A DNA stretch of 64,000 bases from Yoonia sp. I 8.24 (GCF_022096995.1 NZ_JACXGQ010000008.1:62001-126000); one strand, 5' to 3'. Positions 7,575 through 17,306 are shown, counted from the first letter of the stretch. Numbers and translations are program-made. The notes: generated by a model not told the origin, from the sequence alone.

Positions 7575-8897
7575 ATGACCATCTCATCTTCCTTGAACGC
7601 CAGTGTCGCCGGGTTGCGGGCGAATGCTTCGCGGCTCGCGACAATTTCGGACAATATTTCGAACTCTTCGACCTACGGGTACAAACGGGTGGTGACTGAA
7701 TTCCAGTCGATGGTCATCGAAAGCGGGCAGGGGACATATTCCGCTGGCGGGGTGCTGACCAGCACATCGCGGCTCGTTGATGAACGTGGGGGGCTTGTGT
7801 CAACGACGAACGCTACAGATTTGGCCGTGCGCGGGCGCGGTATGTTGCCTGTAACAACAGCGACATCTGTCGCCGTTGATAACGGTGAAAACCCCTTGCT
7901 GCTTACGCAAACGGGGTCATTCCGCACTGACTCTGACGGTTATCTTGTCACCTCGGGTGGTTTAGTTCTTTTGGGGGTTCCCGCAGCTGTTGATGGCACT
8001 ATTCCGAACTATCCACGCGACTCGATTGATGGTTTGGAACCCGTGCAAATCAACGCAAACCAATTCGCGGGCGAGGCGACAACGCTTGTAGACCTATCTG
8101 TAAACCTTCCGGCTACCTCGACACGTGAAGACGCTGCAGGCGACACGGAAACGCTGACAATCGAGTATTTTGATAACCTTGGTGCCTCGTCAAGTTTGAG
8201 CATCACATTCACACCAACAGTGCCCGCGACAGGTTCGTCGAATGAATGGACGATGGAAATCAGGGATAGTGAAACAGACGTCGATCTGGATGGTATCGCC
8301 GACGTCGTTGGTGAATATACTTTGACGTTTGATGATAGCCGGGCTGGCGGGGGTACACTTGCCAGTGTTGTAAATATCGGCCCCGGTGGTGCGTATGATG
8401 CAGCAACCGGGGCGCTCACGATTGCGGTTGATGGTGGACCAATGGATATTAATATCGGTGAACTCGGTAGCTCCACTGGCTTGACGCAACTTTCAGATGC
8501 TTTTGCGCCGGTGTCGATTTCTAAAAACGGCACCCCGGTAGGGAGCATGACATCAGTCGAAATCGATGAAAACGGCTATGTCCGGGCGAGCTTTGACATC
8601 GGGATCAACCGTATCTTATATCAGATTCCGTTGGTCGATGTGCCAAATGTCAACGGCTTAGAAGCCCTTGATCAGCAAAGCTACGGTGTAACCACCGACA
8701 GCGGGACGTTCTTTCTATGGGATGCCGGTGACGGGCCTACAGGCGATATCGTGAGCTATTCGCTCGAAGAATCTGCCACGGATGTTGCGAGCGAACTTAC
8801 CAATCTGATCCAGACACAGCGCGCCTATTCATCGAACGCCAAGGTAATCCAGACCGTCGACGAAATGCTGCAAGAGACGACCAACATCAAACGGTAA
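7575..8897 (+). CDS. flgE: Flagellar hook protein FlgE
   Basis: This 440-residue protein builds the hook. The N-terminal rod-type heptad region (SLNASVAGLRANASRLATISDNISN) and the C-terminal motif with LTNLIQTQRAYSSNAKVIQTVDEML are diagnostic of the FlgE/F/G/K axial family. The long, acidic, Thr/Ser-rich centre is the exposed hook domain and marks it as FlgE rather than FlgF or FlgG. It is the first gene of flgE-flgK-flgL-flgI with short gaps. Confidence 0.94.
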   Translation: MTISSSLNASVAGLRANASRLATISDNISNSSTYGYKRVVTEFQSMVIESGQGTYSAGGVLTSTSRLVDERGGLVSTTNATDLAVRGRGMLPVTTATSVAVDNGENPLLLTQTGSFRTDSDGYLVTSGGLVLLGVPAAVDGTIPNYPRDSIDGLEPVQINANQFAGEATTLVDLSVNLPATSTREDAAGDTETLTIEYFDNLGASSSLSITFTPTVPATGSSNEWTMEIRDSETDVDLDGIADVVGEYTLTFDDSRAGGGTLASVVNIGPGGAYDAATGALTIAVDGGPMDINIGELGSSTGLTQLSDAFAPVSISKNGTPVGSMTSVEIDENGYVRASFDIGINRILYQIPLVDVPNVNGLEALDQQSYGVTTDSGTFFLWDAGDGPTGDIVSYSLEESATDVASELTNLIQTQRAYSSNAKVIQTVDEMLQETTNIKR

Positions 8898-8915
8898 ACC
8901 GCGAGGCAACGAACC

Positions 8916-10352
8916 ATGAGTATTTCCAGTGCACTCAATAACGCAATCACTGGCCTGACCGCAACGTCGCGTATGGCCGAGGTTGTCTCAACCAACCTCG
9001 CAAACGTCATGACGGATGGTTACGCGCGGCGTTCTGTGGAACTGTCGGCGCAACAATTGGGTGGCGTACAGCTTGAAGGTATCAATCGTTTTGTTGACGC
9101 AGGGCTGCTCGCGGATCGACGGTTGGCCGATTCTGCATTGGCTGCCGATCAACAGGCCGTTGACACCTTGTCACGGCTTGAACAGATGTTGGGGGGACCA
9201 GACGACGCTGGATCGCTGGGCGCGCGACTGGCTGCGTTCGAATCCGCGCTGATCAGCGCATCGAGTGATCCGGCATCGCAAACGCGGCTTGCCGATGTGG
9301 CGCTGCGCCTTGACGAAGTGGCGCAGACGTTGCGTAGCAATACGAAAGCGGTGCAGTCGGCGCGGCAAGACGCCGACGCAGCAATTGCACAGGATATCGA
9401 AGACCTAAACGCAGCGCTCGTTCAAGTTGGTGAGCTCAACACGGATATTTTGCGTGTCAAAAGCATTGGTGCCGATACAGCTTCGCTTTTTGACGCAAGG
9501 CAACAGATTGTCGACAAAATTGCGGATATTGTACCGGTGCGACAAATCGAACGGGACAATGGGACAGTGGCCTTGATGACCACCAACGGAACCACGCTTC
9601 TAGATGGGCAGGCCGTGGAATTCGGGTTTGAACCAACGCCGACGATTACCGGCGATATGACATTCGCCGCTGGTTCACTTGGTGGAATTACCCTTGATGG
9701 CGTCGCGCTTGATCCCGTTACCGGCAGCGGCCGCCTTGGCGGCGGGTCTCTCGGCGCGGCGTTTGAATTGCGCGACACGACGTTGGTTGGTGTCCAATCC
9801 TCTTTGGATGAAATTGCGGCAGATTTGATCGCGCGATTTCAAGACCCCGCGACGGACCCCACATTAGCGCCGGGGAATGTGGGGCTGCTCACGGATGAGG
9901 GGGGCGCGCTGGATACTTTGGACATTCCTGGATTGGCAGGGCGTATCGAATTGAATGCTGCCATTGATCCAAATGATGGCGGCGATGTTAACCTGTTGCG
10001 AGATGGGCTGAATGCCGTAACGGCGGGCCCAACTGGCAATGCGACGCAGATCAATAGTTGGATTGATGCGTTGCAGGTATCGCGCGCGGATCTATCTGGT
10101 TCAGCGACAAAAACCGCGTTTGGTCGCATCGCAGATTTCACTTCTGCTGTGGGGGCAGCGCGTTTGGAAGCGCAAGAAAAGCAGAGCTTTACCGCCGCAC
10201 GATGGGACGCTTTGCACGAAGCAGAGCTCGCGAATGGTGTCGATACGGATATCGAACTGCAAACGCTCATGCTTGTTGAACAGGCTTATGCCGCAAACGC
10301 CAAGGTGATTGAAACCGCTGACTTTATGATGCAACGATTGATGGAGATTTAG
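8916..10352 (+). CDS. flgK: Flagellar hook-associated protein 1 FlgK
   Basis: This 478-residue protein forms the first hook-filament junction. The N-terminus (SALNNAITGLTATSRMAEVVSTNLANVMT) and C-terminal LQTLMLVEQAYAANAKVIETADFMM pair in the axial coiled coil. The centre is long and variable. It starts 18 bases after flgE and ends 3 bases before flgL, consistent with one transcript. Confidence 0.92.
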   Translation: MSISSALNNAITGLTATSRMAEVVSTNLANVMTDGYARRSVELSAQQLGGVQLEGINRFVDAGLLADRRLADSALAADQQAVDTLSRLEQMLGGPDDAGSLGARLAAFESALISASSDPASQTRLADVALRLDEVAQTLRSNTKAVQSARQDADAAIAQDIEDLNAALVQVGELNTDILRVKSIGADTASLFDARQQIVDKIADIVPVRQIERDNGTVALMTTNGTTLLDGQAVEFGFEPTPTITGDMTFAAGSLGGITLDGVALDPVTGSGRLGGGSLGAAFELRDTTLVGVQSSLDEIAADLIARFQDPATDPTLAPGNVGLLTDEGGALDTLDIPGLAGRIELNAAIDPNDGGDVNLLRDGLNAVTAGPTGNATQINSWIDALQVSRADLSGSATKTAFGRIADFTSAVGAARLEAQEKQSFTAARWDALHEAELANGVDTDIELQTLMLVEQAYAANAKVIETADFMMQRLMEI

Positions 10353-10355
10353 GCG

Positions 10356-11360
10356 ATGCCAGTGACATATGTGGGTGATATGGCCCAACACTTTATCACA
10401 ACGCGAAACGGGTCCGCGATCAAATCTGAACTATCCATGCTGGCTGAGAGCCTCTCCACTGGGCAAGTGACTGATGTCGTGCAGCATTTGGGTGGCGAAA
10501 CTGCGCAATATTCGGGTATCAACCACAGTCTGACACAATTAAATAGCTATGCAGCGACCGCGCGCGAGACAGCCCAGTCACTGGCAAGTATGCAGACGAT
10601 GCTTGGTCAATTCCAAGCAGAGGGGGATGCGACGAGCAATCAGCTGTTATTGGTAAGCAATAGTAGCAGTGATACGCAGGTGACCGAAGCCGCGCGTGCG
10701 GCTCGGCCAACTTTTGATACGATGGTCAGCCTATTGAATACGCGCGTGGCAGATCGCGCGTTGTTTGGTGGCGCGGAGGTGGATACCGCACCACTTGCTA
10801 GTGCAGACGATATGATCGCGAACATTCAACTGGCGATTGGCGGTGCCACCACCCAAGCCGCGATTTCGGCGGCCGTCGATACGTGGTTTGATGATCCTGC
10901 CGGTGGCTTTACAACGATGGGATATCAGGGAGACACTGGGCCAGCCGTCCAAAAACGCTTATCTGAAAACACCACGCTTGCGATCGACGCGCGCGCAGAT
11001 GATCCAGCGATCAAAGCCTCCCTTAAGTCGGCGGCACTTGCTGCCGTCACACATGAAATGTCAGGGCTTGATGTTGGGACACGGTCCGCATTGTTGCAAG
11101 AGGCAGGCATTGGGCTTTTCGCGGCAACAAGCGGGCTAGTTGGGGTGCAAGCGCGCGTCGGATTTGTCGAAGAGAATGTTGTCCGCACGCAAACCGAAAC
11201 GGCGGCGCAAACGACGGCCTTGGAAATCGCGAAAAATGATCACATCTCTGCGGATCCATTTGATACAGCGTCGCGCTTACAAGCGATGCAGCTCCAGCTT
11301 GAAACCCATTACGCTGTGACAGCCCGGCTATCTCAGCTTTCTCTCCTGAGTTATATATAA
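10356..11360 (+). CDS. flgL: Flagellar hook-associated protein 3 FlgL
   Basis: This 334-residue protein forms the second hook-filament junction. The flagellin-like N-terminal helix (SELSMLAESLSTGQVTDV) and C-terminal ASRLQAMQLQLETHYAVTARLSQLSLLSYI support FlgL, as does its place after flgK. The stop codon overlaps the ATG of flgI by one base. Confidence 0.9.
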   Translation: MPVTYVGDMAQHFITTRNGSAIKSELSMLAESLSTGQVTDVVQHLGGETAQYSGINHSLTQLNSYAATARETAQSLASMQTMLGQFQAEGDATSNQLLLVSNSSSDTQVTEAARAARPTFDTMVSLLNTRVADRALFGGAEVDTAPLASADDMIANIQLAIGGATTQAAISAAVDTWFDDPAGGFTTMGYQGDTGPAVQKRLSENTTLAIDARADDPAIKASLKSAALAAVTHEMSGLDVGTRSALLQEAGIGLFAATSGLVGVQARVGFVEENVVRTQTETAAQTTALEIAKNDHISADPFDTASRLQAMQLQLETHYAVTARLSQLSLLSYI

Positions 11361-12466
11361 TGAAAATTTTTAAGAAATTTGTATGTTTAATCGTGACCTT
11401 GTTCCCGTTCGTCGCTGATGCGGCGCCAATTCGAATCAAAGATTTGGTTGAGTTTGACGGTGTCCGGTCAAATGATTTGGTGGGCTACGGGCTGGTGGTT
11501 GGGCTCAACGGAACTGGCGACGGGTTGCGAAACGCGCCATTCACAGAAGAAATCTTAAGTAACGTTCTCGAACGCTTGGGCGTGAATGTAACTGGCGAAC
11601 AATTCCGCCCCAAAAACGTCGCCGCAGTTATTGTGACTGCAAGCCTGCCGCCATTCGCGCGGGCTGGAAGCCCCATTGATGTGACGGTATCGGCAATCGG
11701 TGATGCCAATAGCCTTTTGGGTGGAACGCTCATTATGACCCCGTTAAATGCAGCCGATGGCGATATCTATGCTGTCGCTCAGGGGACGATTATTGCTGGC
11801 GGGGCTTCGGCAACTGGCGATGGCGCGAGCGTGGTGCAAGGCGTGCCAACGGCTGGGGTGATCCCCTCTGGGGCGACGGTCGAACGCGAAGTTGCGTTTG
11901 ATTTCGCGGGCATGAACACGCTGCGATTGGCCCTAAGAACACCAGATTTCACGACGGCTGGTCGCATTGAACAAGCGATCAATCAAAACTTTGATTCAGG
12001 TGTTGCAGTCATGCTTGACGCAGGAACTGTCGAACTAAATATCACAGCAACACGGATGGCATCGCCCGCTCATGCGTTGGGTCGCATCGAAAACATATTG
12101 GTTGAACCCGAACGCCGCGCGCGGGTCGTCGTTGATCAGCGCTCTGGAACAATTGTCATGGGCGAAGATGTACGGATTAGCCGTGTGGCGGTTAGTCAGG
12201 GCAATCTTACGCTGCGCATTCAAGAAGCCCCAATTGTATCGCAACCAAATCCGTTTTCACCTGGCGATACGGTTGTGGTGCCTCGTACCAACGCAGCGAT
12301 TGTTGATGAGCCGGGGATAGGGCTTGCGGAGGTCAGTGAGGGCACATCGCTGAGCGAAGTTGTTGCTGGGCTGAACGCGTTGGGTGTCGCGCCGCGCGAT
12401 ATGATAGATATTTTGAAAAGTATCAAAGCAAGCGGTGCGCTACATGCTGAATTTATCGTGAGATAG
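11360..12466 (+). CDS. flgI: Flagellar P-ring protein FlgI
   Basis: This 368-residue periplasmic protein forms the P ring around the rod. A signal peptide (KKFVCLIVTLFPFVADA) precedes APIRIKDLVEFDGVRSNDLVGYGLVVGLNGTGD, the family hallmark. PPFARAGSPIDVTVSAIGDA and the C-terminal LNALGVAPRDMIDILKSIKASGALHAE are also characteristic. Translation is coupled to flgL. It is the last gene of its operon; fliP converges from the other strand. Confidence 0.96.
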   Translation: MKIFKKFVCLIVTLFPFVADAAPIRIKDLVEFDGVRSNDLVGYGLVVGLNGTGDGLRNAPFTEEILSNVLERLGVNVTGEQFRPKNVAAVIVTASLPPFARAGSPIDVTVSAIGDANSLLGGTLIMTPLNAADGDIYAVAQGTIIAGGASATGDGASVVQGVPTAGVIPSGATVEREVAFDFAGMNTLRLALRTPDFTTAGRIEQAINQNFDSGVAVMLDAGTVELNITATRMASPAHALGRIENILVEPERRARVVVDQRSGTIVMGEDVRISRVAVSQGNLTLRIQEAPIVSQPNPFSPGDTVVVPRTNAAIVDEPGIGLAEVSEGTSLSEVVAGLNALGVAPRDMIDILKSIKASGALHAEFIVR

Positions 12467-12517
12467 TTGGAAGCTGTGCATTAAGCGAAGTGTGGTGGCG
12501 AGGGTGGATTTGTTTCT

Positions 12518-13267
12518 TCAGGCGTAGCTTTGGACCAAGCTAGCGGCGATTAAGCCCCAACCATCTGCAACGACAAAGAAAGCAAGCTTGAATGGCAAAG
12601 AAACAATTGCGGGCGGCACCATCATCATCCCCATTGACATCAAAACCGCTGCGACCACCAGGTCGATGATCAAAAACGGCATAAATATCAGGAAACCAAC
12701 TTGAAACGCGCGCGCCATTTCGCTGAGTAAGAAGGACGGTATTAATACTGAAAGCGGGGCCTCAGTCACGGCGGTTTGGCTTCCGACGTCTGGACGCAGT
12801 TCAGCCATTGAGACAAATGTATTTGGATCGATGCGACCGGTCATAAACTCACGCAGCGGCTGCATGGCTTGCAAAAACGCTTCTTCAAGTGCCATTGACC
12901 CGTTCATCAGCGGCTCAATTCCGCTTTCCCAAGCGTCGATGAACACAGGTTCCATGACAAAATAGGTTAAAAACAGCCCAAGACTGACGATCAGCATGTT
13001 GGGTGGTGATTGTTGTAACCCGATTGCCTGCCTCAGAATTGCAAAAACGGTGACGATAAATGGAAAACACGTCACCATGATTGCGATCCCCGGCACCAAG
13101 CTGAGCACCGTCATTAATATGATGAGCTGGACCGAGCGGCCGGCAAGCGACCCTTCATCGCCGAAGGAAATTGCCACGTCTTGGGCCAATGCGGGTGCCG
13201 CGAAAACGAATAGTGCGATCGCGCTATGAAATATTTTACGTGACATTTTAGGCAAGTTCATCAGCAT
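12518..13267 (-). CDS. fliP: Flagellar export gate protein FliP
   Basis: This type III export gate subunit has up to 249 residues. A cleavable signal peptide (KIFHSAIALFVFAAPALAQ) is followed by LMTVLSLVPGIAIMVTCFPFIVTVFAILRQAIG and the C-terminal FLSEMARAFQVGFLIFMPFLIIDLVVAAVLMSMGMMM, all typical of FliP. ATG 13267 has GAGG nine bases upstream and overlaps the fliN end; ATGs at 13261 and 13246 are in-frame alternatives. It is the last gene of the leftward fliF-fliH-fliN-fliP operon. Confidence 0.95.
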   Translation of the reverse strand: MLMNLPKMSRKIFHSAIALFVFAAPALAQDVAISFGDEGSLAGRSVQLIILMTVLSLVPGIAIMVTCFPFIVTVFAILRQAIGLQQSPPNMLIVSLGLFLTYFVMEPVFIDAWESGIEPLMNGSMALEEAFLQAMQPLREFMTGRIDPNTFVSMAELRPDVGSQTAVTEAPLSVLIPSFLLSEMARAFQVGFLIFMPFLIIDLVVAAVLMSMGMMMVPPAIVSLPFKLAFFVVADGWGLIAASLVQSYA

Positions 13268-13541
13268 CCGACGCCACCTCGGTCAACCGCACCGCTAGTT
13301 GTCCTGGCTCTCCACCTTCCAGCTCTTGCAGTTCCCCGCGCGCGATCAGCCGATCACCTATGTAGAGTTCAACGGGGTCTTCGATCCGCTTGTCGAGCGC
13401 CAGAATGGCGTTTTCACCTAACGACAGAAGGTCGCGCACAAGCGGGCGCGCCTTACCGACAGAAACTGAAATTTCAATCGGAATGCGACGCAGGGGGTTT
13501 CCATCGTTTGGCATCTGCAAATCACTTGTTGTATCATTCAT
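13248..13541 (-). CDS. fliN: Flagellar C-ring switch protein FliN
   Basis: This 97-residue SpoA-domain protein has IPIEISVSVGKARPLVRDLLSLGENAILALDKRIEDPVELYIGDRLIARGEL, the FliN/FliM C-terminal fold. The length fits a short alphaproteobacterial FliN. It overlaps both the FliH-like gene upstream and fliP downstream. It is the only C-ring protein found here, since neither FliM nor FliG appears in the window. Confidence 0.92.
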   Translation of the reverse strand: MNDTTSDLQMPNDGNPLRRIPIEISVSVGKARPLVRDLLSLGENAILALDKRIEDPVELYIGDRLIARGELQELEGGEPGQLAVRLTEVASDADELA

Positions 13542-14094
13542 GACTGTTCATCCTTTTGTTTGCCTCGAAAATGGCACTGAGCGTTGCACTCGTTTCAGTC
13601 AGCAAGCTGTCAACGTTGAGATATGTTTCGCCCCGCGCTTGCCCAATCCATGCTGCGTGGGATGCCAATGTGGGATCTTCGGTTATGGTAATTTCCAGCC
13701 CGTGTTCGTGCGCGACGGTTTCTACGGCCTGGCGTTGGTTTGGGTGTATCTGCAGAACGGGTAGTTTTGCGGTGTCATGCTGTGCGGCCTCATAAATGGC
13801 TTGAACAATTAACAACCCAAAACTGTCGTAGCTCAGCTGAGGAAGTAGCTTCTCGATCACGGTGGTAAACAGCGGTGTCAAAGATTTAAGGATGTGCGCA
13901 CGCGCTTCAGCATGGCTAAATTCGACGTCAGAAATAGCTTGCACAAATGCGTCGCCCAACGCGTTTTGATTTCCCTTTGCGGTCGCAATGGCCGCCGCGT
14001 AACCCTCTTCATATCCGGCTTCAAATTCCGCCGAGGGGGCCGCGGCGTCATCGCTGTGTTGCTCAAAAGATTCGAGTGCAAGTTGTTGTGGCAT
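13534..14094 (-). CDS. fliH: FliH-like flagellar export ATPase regulator
   Basis: This 186-residue protein has an acidic N-terminus, then FEAGYEEGYAAAIATAKG (the G-x3-G-type repeat seen in FliH), a helical middle, and a C-terminal domain with PVLQIHPNQRQAVETVAHEHGLEITITEDPTLASHAAWI, similar to the FliH/V-ATPase E-subunit fold. It would hold the FliI ATPase at the export gate. It overlaps the fliF stop and the fliN start. FliH-type sequences diverge strongly, so position in the operon carries much of the weight. Confidence 0.78.
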   Translation of the reverse strand: MPQQLALESFEQHSDDAAAPSAEFEAGYEEGYAAAIATAKGNQNALGDAFVQAISDVEFSHAEARAHILKSLTPLFTTVIEKLLPQLSYDSFGLLIVQAIYEAAQHDTAKLPVLQIHPNQRQAVETVAHEHGLEITITEDPTLASHAAWIGQARGETYLNVDSLLTETSATLSAIFEANKRMNSHE

Positions 14095-15677
14095 TATGCA
14101 TTCGCTTTCGGCGCAGGATCCTCAATCCAGTCCTGAAGGACCTGGATTGTCTCAGATTCACGGTCCGAAATCATTTGGCGTAGTCGCGAAACAGGGTCGT
14201 CGTCAGCTCCATCCATCATGCCAAGGTCGCCGCCCATAAAATCACCCATGTTGTCGTCGCTAAGCGCCATTGCCATCGGCGGCGCAAGTTCGGGAAGAGC
14301 TTCGTCCACGTCGCCATCGGTTGGCGCCGGGAGCAGCGCAACCGGGGCGAGGATCGGTCGCACAACAAACAGCCCTAGGATCAGGGTAACGATGGCGAGC
14401 ACCGCAATTTGAATGAGCTGCATTGTGTCTAGCGCCATTCCCGAAATCGGCGTTCCGACTTCGGTGCCGAGAGTTGCAATCGGCTCAAACGGCATCGATT
14501 TAAGCGTAATCACGTCGCCCCGCGCAGGGTCTATCCCAATAGCCGAGGCGACAAGTTCTTGCAGCGCACTCAATTCTTCGGCGCTGCGCGGGTTTGTTGT
14601 TTGTGTGCCGTCTGGGGCGATCGTCGTGACATCATTAACCAGCACGGCCACGGTTAGCCGTTTGATTGCACCAGGTGCGCGCAGCAATTGGCGATCCGTC
14701 TGTGAAACTTCGTAGTTGGTTAACACGCGGCTTTCACTGTTTTCATTGCTTGAAGCGCCGCCAGTGCCTGCGGCGTCGCCGTCGGGCAGGTTCGAGGCGA
14801 CAGTCACATCGCCACCGCGACTGTCGTTGGACACGCCCGTGCTTTCAGTCACATCAGTGCTAATTGCGATGCGGCTTTCGGGGTCGACGCGGCGTTCCGA
14901 AATTGTTTCAGTCTCGGTCACCGTATCCATTGTGACTTCAACTACGGCATTCCCAACCCCCACACGGGCGGCAAGCAGGCGTTCCGCCCTTTGGCGCAAA
15001 CCGTCGGCGCGTTCATCACCACCGGGCAAGATCGCTGTGCCGTCCGGGTCAGACATAAGCCCGCCATTATCGTCGATAATCGCAACAGAATCGGGTGACA
15101 GACCGGGCACCGCAGCACCAACAAGATACTGTAGGGCCTTAATATGCGGCCCCGATAGCGTACCGCCCGCCGTCGTTACAGTGACCGCCGCAGTTGGGGT
15201 TTGGTCACGTTGAAACGACCTGGCTGCGGGCGTCGAAATATGAACGCGCGCCGCGCGTATATGCGTGCTTGCAAGAATTGTTCGTGCCAGCTCACCTTCT
15301 TTTGCGCGCCAGTAGGCCGCATCGAACATCTGCGAGGTTGTGCTGAACCCCGATAGCGAATCGAGGAGCTCGTACCCTTGGCTGCCGCTCGCCGGAAGCC
15401 CTTCGCCGGCAAGCCCCATGCGGAGAGTATCGCGCATGGTTGTGGGCACGTAAATTGCGCTTCCGCGCACCTCATAAGCGACCCCACGTTGATCAAGTGC
15501 CGTGATGACATCACCCGCGGCGCGCCCTTCAATTCCCCCAAATAACAATGACATATCCTTGGTGCCCGCACCTTTGGCCAATGTCAAAACGGCGACGAAC
15601 ACCGCGATTGTTGCGATCAGGACAAAAAATCTGCGGCGCGCGTCAAGCGTAGTCCATACGGTGCTGAGGCTTTGCAA
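14094..15677 (-). CDS. fliF: Flagellar MS-ring protein FliF
   Basis: This is the membrane ring that nucleates the basal body. An N-terminal membrane helix (RRRFFVLIATIAVFVAVLTLA), two ring-building repeats (GVAYEVRGSAIYVPTTMRDTLRMGLAGEGLP and ARVHISTPAARSFQRDQTPTAAVTV) and a C-terminal helix (IAVLAIVTLILGLFVVRPIL) are visible. The start is chosen at TTG 15677 because GGAG lies seven bases upstream and the protein then begins MQSLSTVWTTLDARRR, as other roseobacter FliF proteins do. ATG 15701 and ATG 15767 are alternatives. The length is about 527 residues. Confidence 0.93.
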   Translation of the reverse strand: MQSLSTVWTTLDARRRFFVLIATIAVFVAVLTLAKGAGTKDMSLLFGGIEGRAAGDVITALDQRGVAYEVRGSAIYVPTTMRDTLRMGLAGEGLPASGSQGYELLDSLSGFSTTSQMFDAAYWRAKEGELARTILASTHIRAARVHISTPAARSFQRDQTPTAAVTVTTAGGTLSGPHIKALQYLVGAAVPGLSPDSVAIIDDNGGLMSDPDGTAILPGGDERADGLRQRAERLLAARVGVGNAVVEVTMDTVTETETISERRVDPESRIAISTDVTESTGVSNDSRGGDVTVASNLPDGDAAGTGGASSNENSESRVLTNYEVSQTDRQLLRAPGAIKRLTVAVLVNDVTTIAPDGTQTTNPRSAEELSALQELVASAIGIDPARGDVITLKSMPFEPIATLGTEVGTPISGMALDTMQLIQIAVLAIVTLILGLFVVRPILAPVALLPAPTDGDVDEALPELAPPMAMALSDDNMGDFMGGDLGMMDGADDDPVSRLRQMISDRESETIQVLQDWIEDPAPKANA

Positions 15678-15733
15678 TCTGGTTCTCCATAACATTGGCA
15701 TTCTGCCGATGAACTCTGTTTGAACCACGAGCC

Positions 15734-15748
15734 TTAACAATCGGTTAG
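15734..15748. promoter_or_regulatory. CtrA-like box in the fliF/fliL divergent region
   Basis: TTAA, seven bases, TTAG: seven of eight consensus positions with exact spacing, midway between the divergent fliF and fliL starts. One CtrA site could serve both directions. Confidence 0.45.
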
Positions 15749-15797
15749 GGCTTCTCAGTTTATGCATATTTCATCGAAGAACAAAAAGGACGGCGTG

Positions 15798-16289
15798 ATG
15801 TCAGAAGAATCAGACACCCCAGAAAACACCCCGGCGAAGGGGTCCAAGAAGCCGCTCCTTATTGGAATTGTGCTTGCATTACTGGGGGCCGGCGGCGGTT
15901 TCTTTGCCGTACAATCCGGCATGCTCGGAGGGGGCGAATATGTCGAAGAAGCAGAGGCACAAGATGATTCGCACACCCCGACGCCAGAGGTCGCAACTTT
16001 TGTCGCGCTCGATCCTTTAGTAATCTCATTGCCACGATCCGGCGGGCGCGACCATCTTCGCTTCTCTGCCCAACTTGAAGTCGCACCGGAGTATGCTGAT
16101 GAGGTTGCCGCGATTACGCCCCGGATCGTTGATGTTCTGAACGGCTACCTGCGGGCCGTTGATCTTGCGGACCTTGAAGATCCCGCAGCTTTGACGCGGT
16201 TGCGTGGGCAAATGCTGCGCCGCGTCCAAATCGTGGCCGGTGAAGGCCGCGTGCACGACCTTTTGATCATGGAATTTGTATTAAGCTAA
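15798..16289 (+). CDS. fliL: Flagellar basal-body protein FliL
   Basis: This 163-residue protein has a short cytoplasmic N-terminus, one membrane helix (KPLLIGIVLALLGAGGGFFAV), an acidic linker, then the FliL periplasmic domain (FVALDPLVISLPRSGGRDHLRFSAQLEV) and the C-terminal GRVHDLLIMEFVLS. FliL rings surround and support the stator. ATG 15798 is used because AAGGA lies about eight bases before it. A second, divergent FliL-like gene is at 24854-25375. Confidence 0.92.
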   Translation: MSEESDTPENTPAKGSKKPLLIGIVLALLGAGGGFFAVQSGMLGGGEYVEEAEAQDDSHTPTPEVATFVALDPLVISLPRSGGRDHLRFSAQLEVAPEYADEVAAITPRIVDVLNGYLRAVDLADLEDPAALTRLRGQMLRRVQIVAGEGRVHDLLIMEFVLS

Positions 16290-16299
16290 GGGGACCGAG

Positions 16300-16656
16300 A
16301 TGACGATGATTGCGGATGTTTTACTGATTTCTGGGGCTTTGGCGGCAGGGTTTTACTGTTATATTTTGTCGCGCCGTTTGCGCCGCTTTACCGACCTTGA
16401 AAAAGGTGTTGGTGGGGCTGTTGCGGTTCTATCTGTGCAGGTTGATGACCTGACGAAGACCCTCACGCAGGCACAAAGGACTGCCAAATCCTCTGTGGAC
16501 ACGCTTGATAGTGTGAGCACTCGTGCGGAAGCGGCGGGGCAACGGTTGGAGTTGCTTGTTGCGTCCCTGCACGATTTGCCGGAACCAGCAGCGCCGAAGC
16601 AAGCGGAAAGCCCGTTCTTTGTCCGCCGGCCGGCTGGACCTGAGGGCAATCAATGA
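16300..16656 (+). CDS. PflI/DUF6468-like flagellar membrane protein
   Basis: This 118-residue protein has one N-terminal membrane helix (VLLISGALAAGFYCYIL), then SRRLRRFTDLEKGVGGAVAVLSVQVDDLTKTLTQAQ and further helical coiled coil, ending in a Pro-rich tail. The size, single helix with LSRRLRRFTDLE, and place between fliL and motE match the DUF6468 family, whose Caulobacter member PflI affects flagellum positioning. Its TGA overlaps the motE ATG (ATGA). Function in this organism is inferred only. Confidence 0.6.
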   Translation: MTMIADVLLISGALAAGFYCYILSRRLRRFTDLEKGVGGAVAVLSVQVDDLTKTLTQAQRTAKSSVDTLDSVSTRAEAAGQRLELLVASLHDLPEPAAPKQAESPFFVRRPAGPEGNQ

Positions 16657-17225
16657 AGCGCGCGAAAAAACAGCGCGGTGGACGTGGTGCGCTCCACATC
16701 ATATCGGGCATGTTGATTGCATCTGCCGTTGCCCGCATGAGCATTTATGCAGGGCCCGCATTGGCAAATAGTGACGAAGAACAGCGCGATCATGTGGCGG
16801 AAACACCACAAGATCATGCAGAAACCGGATCACTATTGGCGGCACTTCAAGCGCGCGAAGCAAGGCTTGATGAGCGCGAGACGCAATTGCAGAACCGTAT
16901 CCAGGCGCTGCATGTCGCAGAGGTTGAGATCGAAGAAAAAATGCAAGCTCTTGTCGTTGCAGAAGAAAACCTGCGCGCGACTATTGCGCTCGCTGATAGT
17001 GCCGCCGAGACCGATCTGGAACGTCTCACGTCCGTCTATGAAAACATGAAACCGAAAGAGGCCGCGGCGCTATTTGCTGAAATGTCGCCGCAGTTTGCGG
17101 CTGGATTTTTGGGGATGATGCGCCCCGATGCGGCGGCTCTCATTATGACGGAACTGGAACCTGAAACTGCCTATTCGTTCAGCGTGGTTCTTGCCGGGCG
17201 AAATGCAAACGTACCAACCGAATAA
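16653..17225 (+). CDS. motE: MotE-like periplasmic flagellar protein
   Basis: This 190-residue protein has an N-terminal membrane or signal helix, then a coiled coil (AREARLDERETQLQNRIQALHVAEVEIEEKMQALVVAEENL). The C-terminal MgtE-N/MotE-like helical domain has RLTSVYENMKPKEAAALFAEMSPQFAAGFLGMMRPDAAALIMTELEPETAYSFSVVLAGRN. MotE is a chaperone for periplasmic motor proteins in rhizobia. It sits between the pflI-like gene and motA, which fits. Confidence 0.82.
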   Translation: MKRAKKQRGGRGALHIISGMLIASAVARMSIYAGPALANSDEEQRDHVAETPQDHAETGSLLAALQAREARLDERETQLQNRIQALHVAEVEIEEKMQALVVAEENLRATIALADSAAETDLERLTSVYENMKPKEAAALFAEMSPQFAAGFLGMMRPDAAALIMTELEPETAYSFSVVLAGRNANVPTE

Positions 17226-17306
17226 CGCTGAGAGTTATTTAACACCTTTGCGCTAAAACAGATTCGAATGCCGATGGTGGTAGATTAAAGTAAGGGGGCT
17301 TCCCAC

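Noticed and set aside
17254..17277. Sigma-28-like promoter before motA (TAAA ... GCCGAT)
   Set aside because: Spacing is about three bases short of the consensus and the -10 is incomplete.
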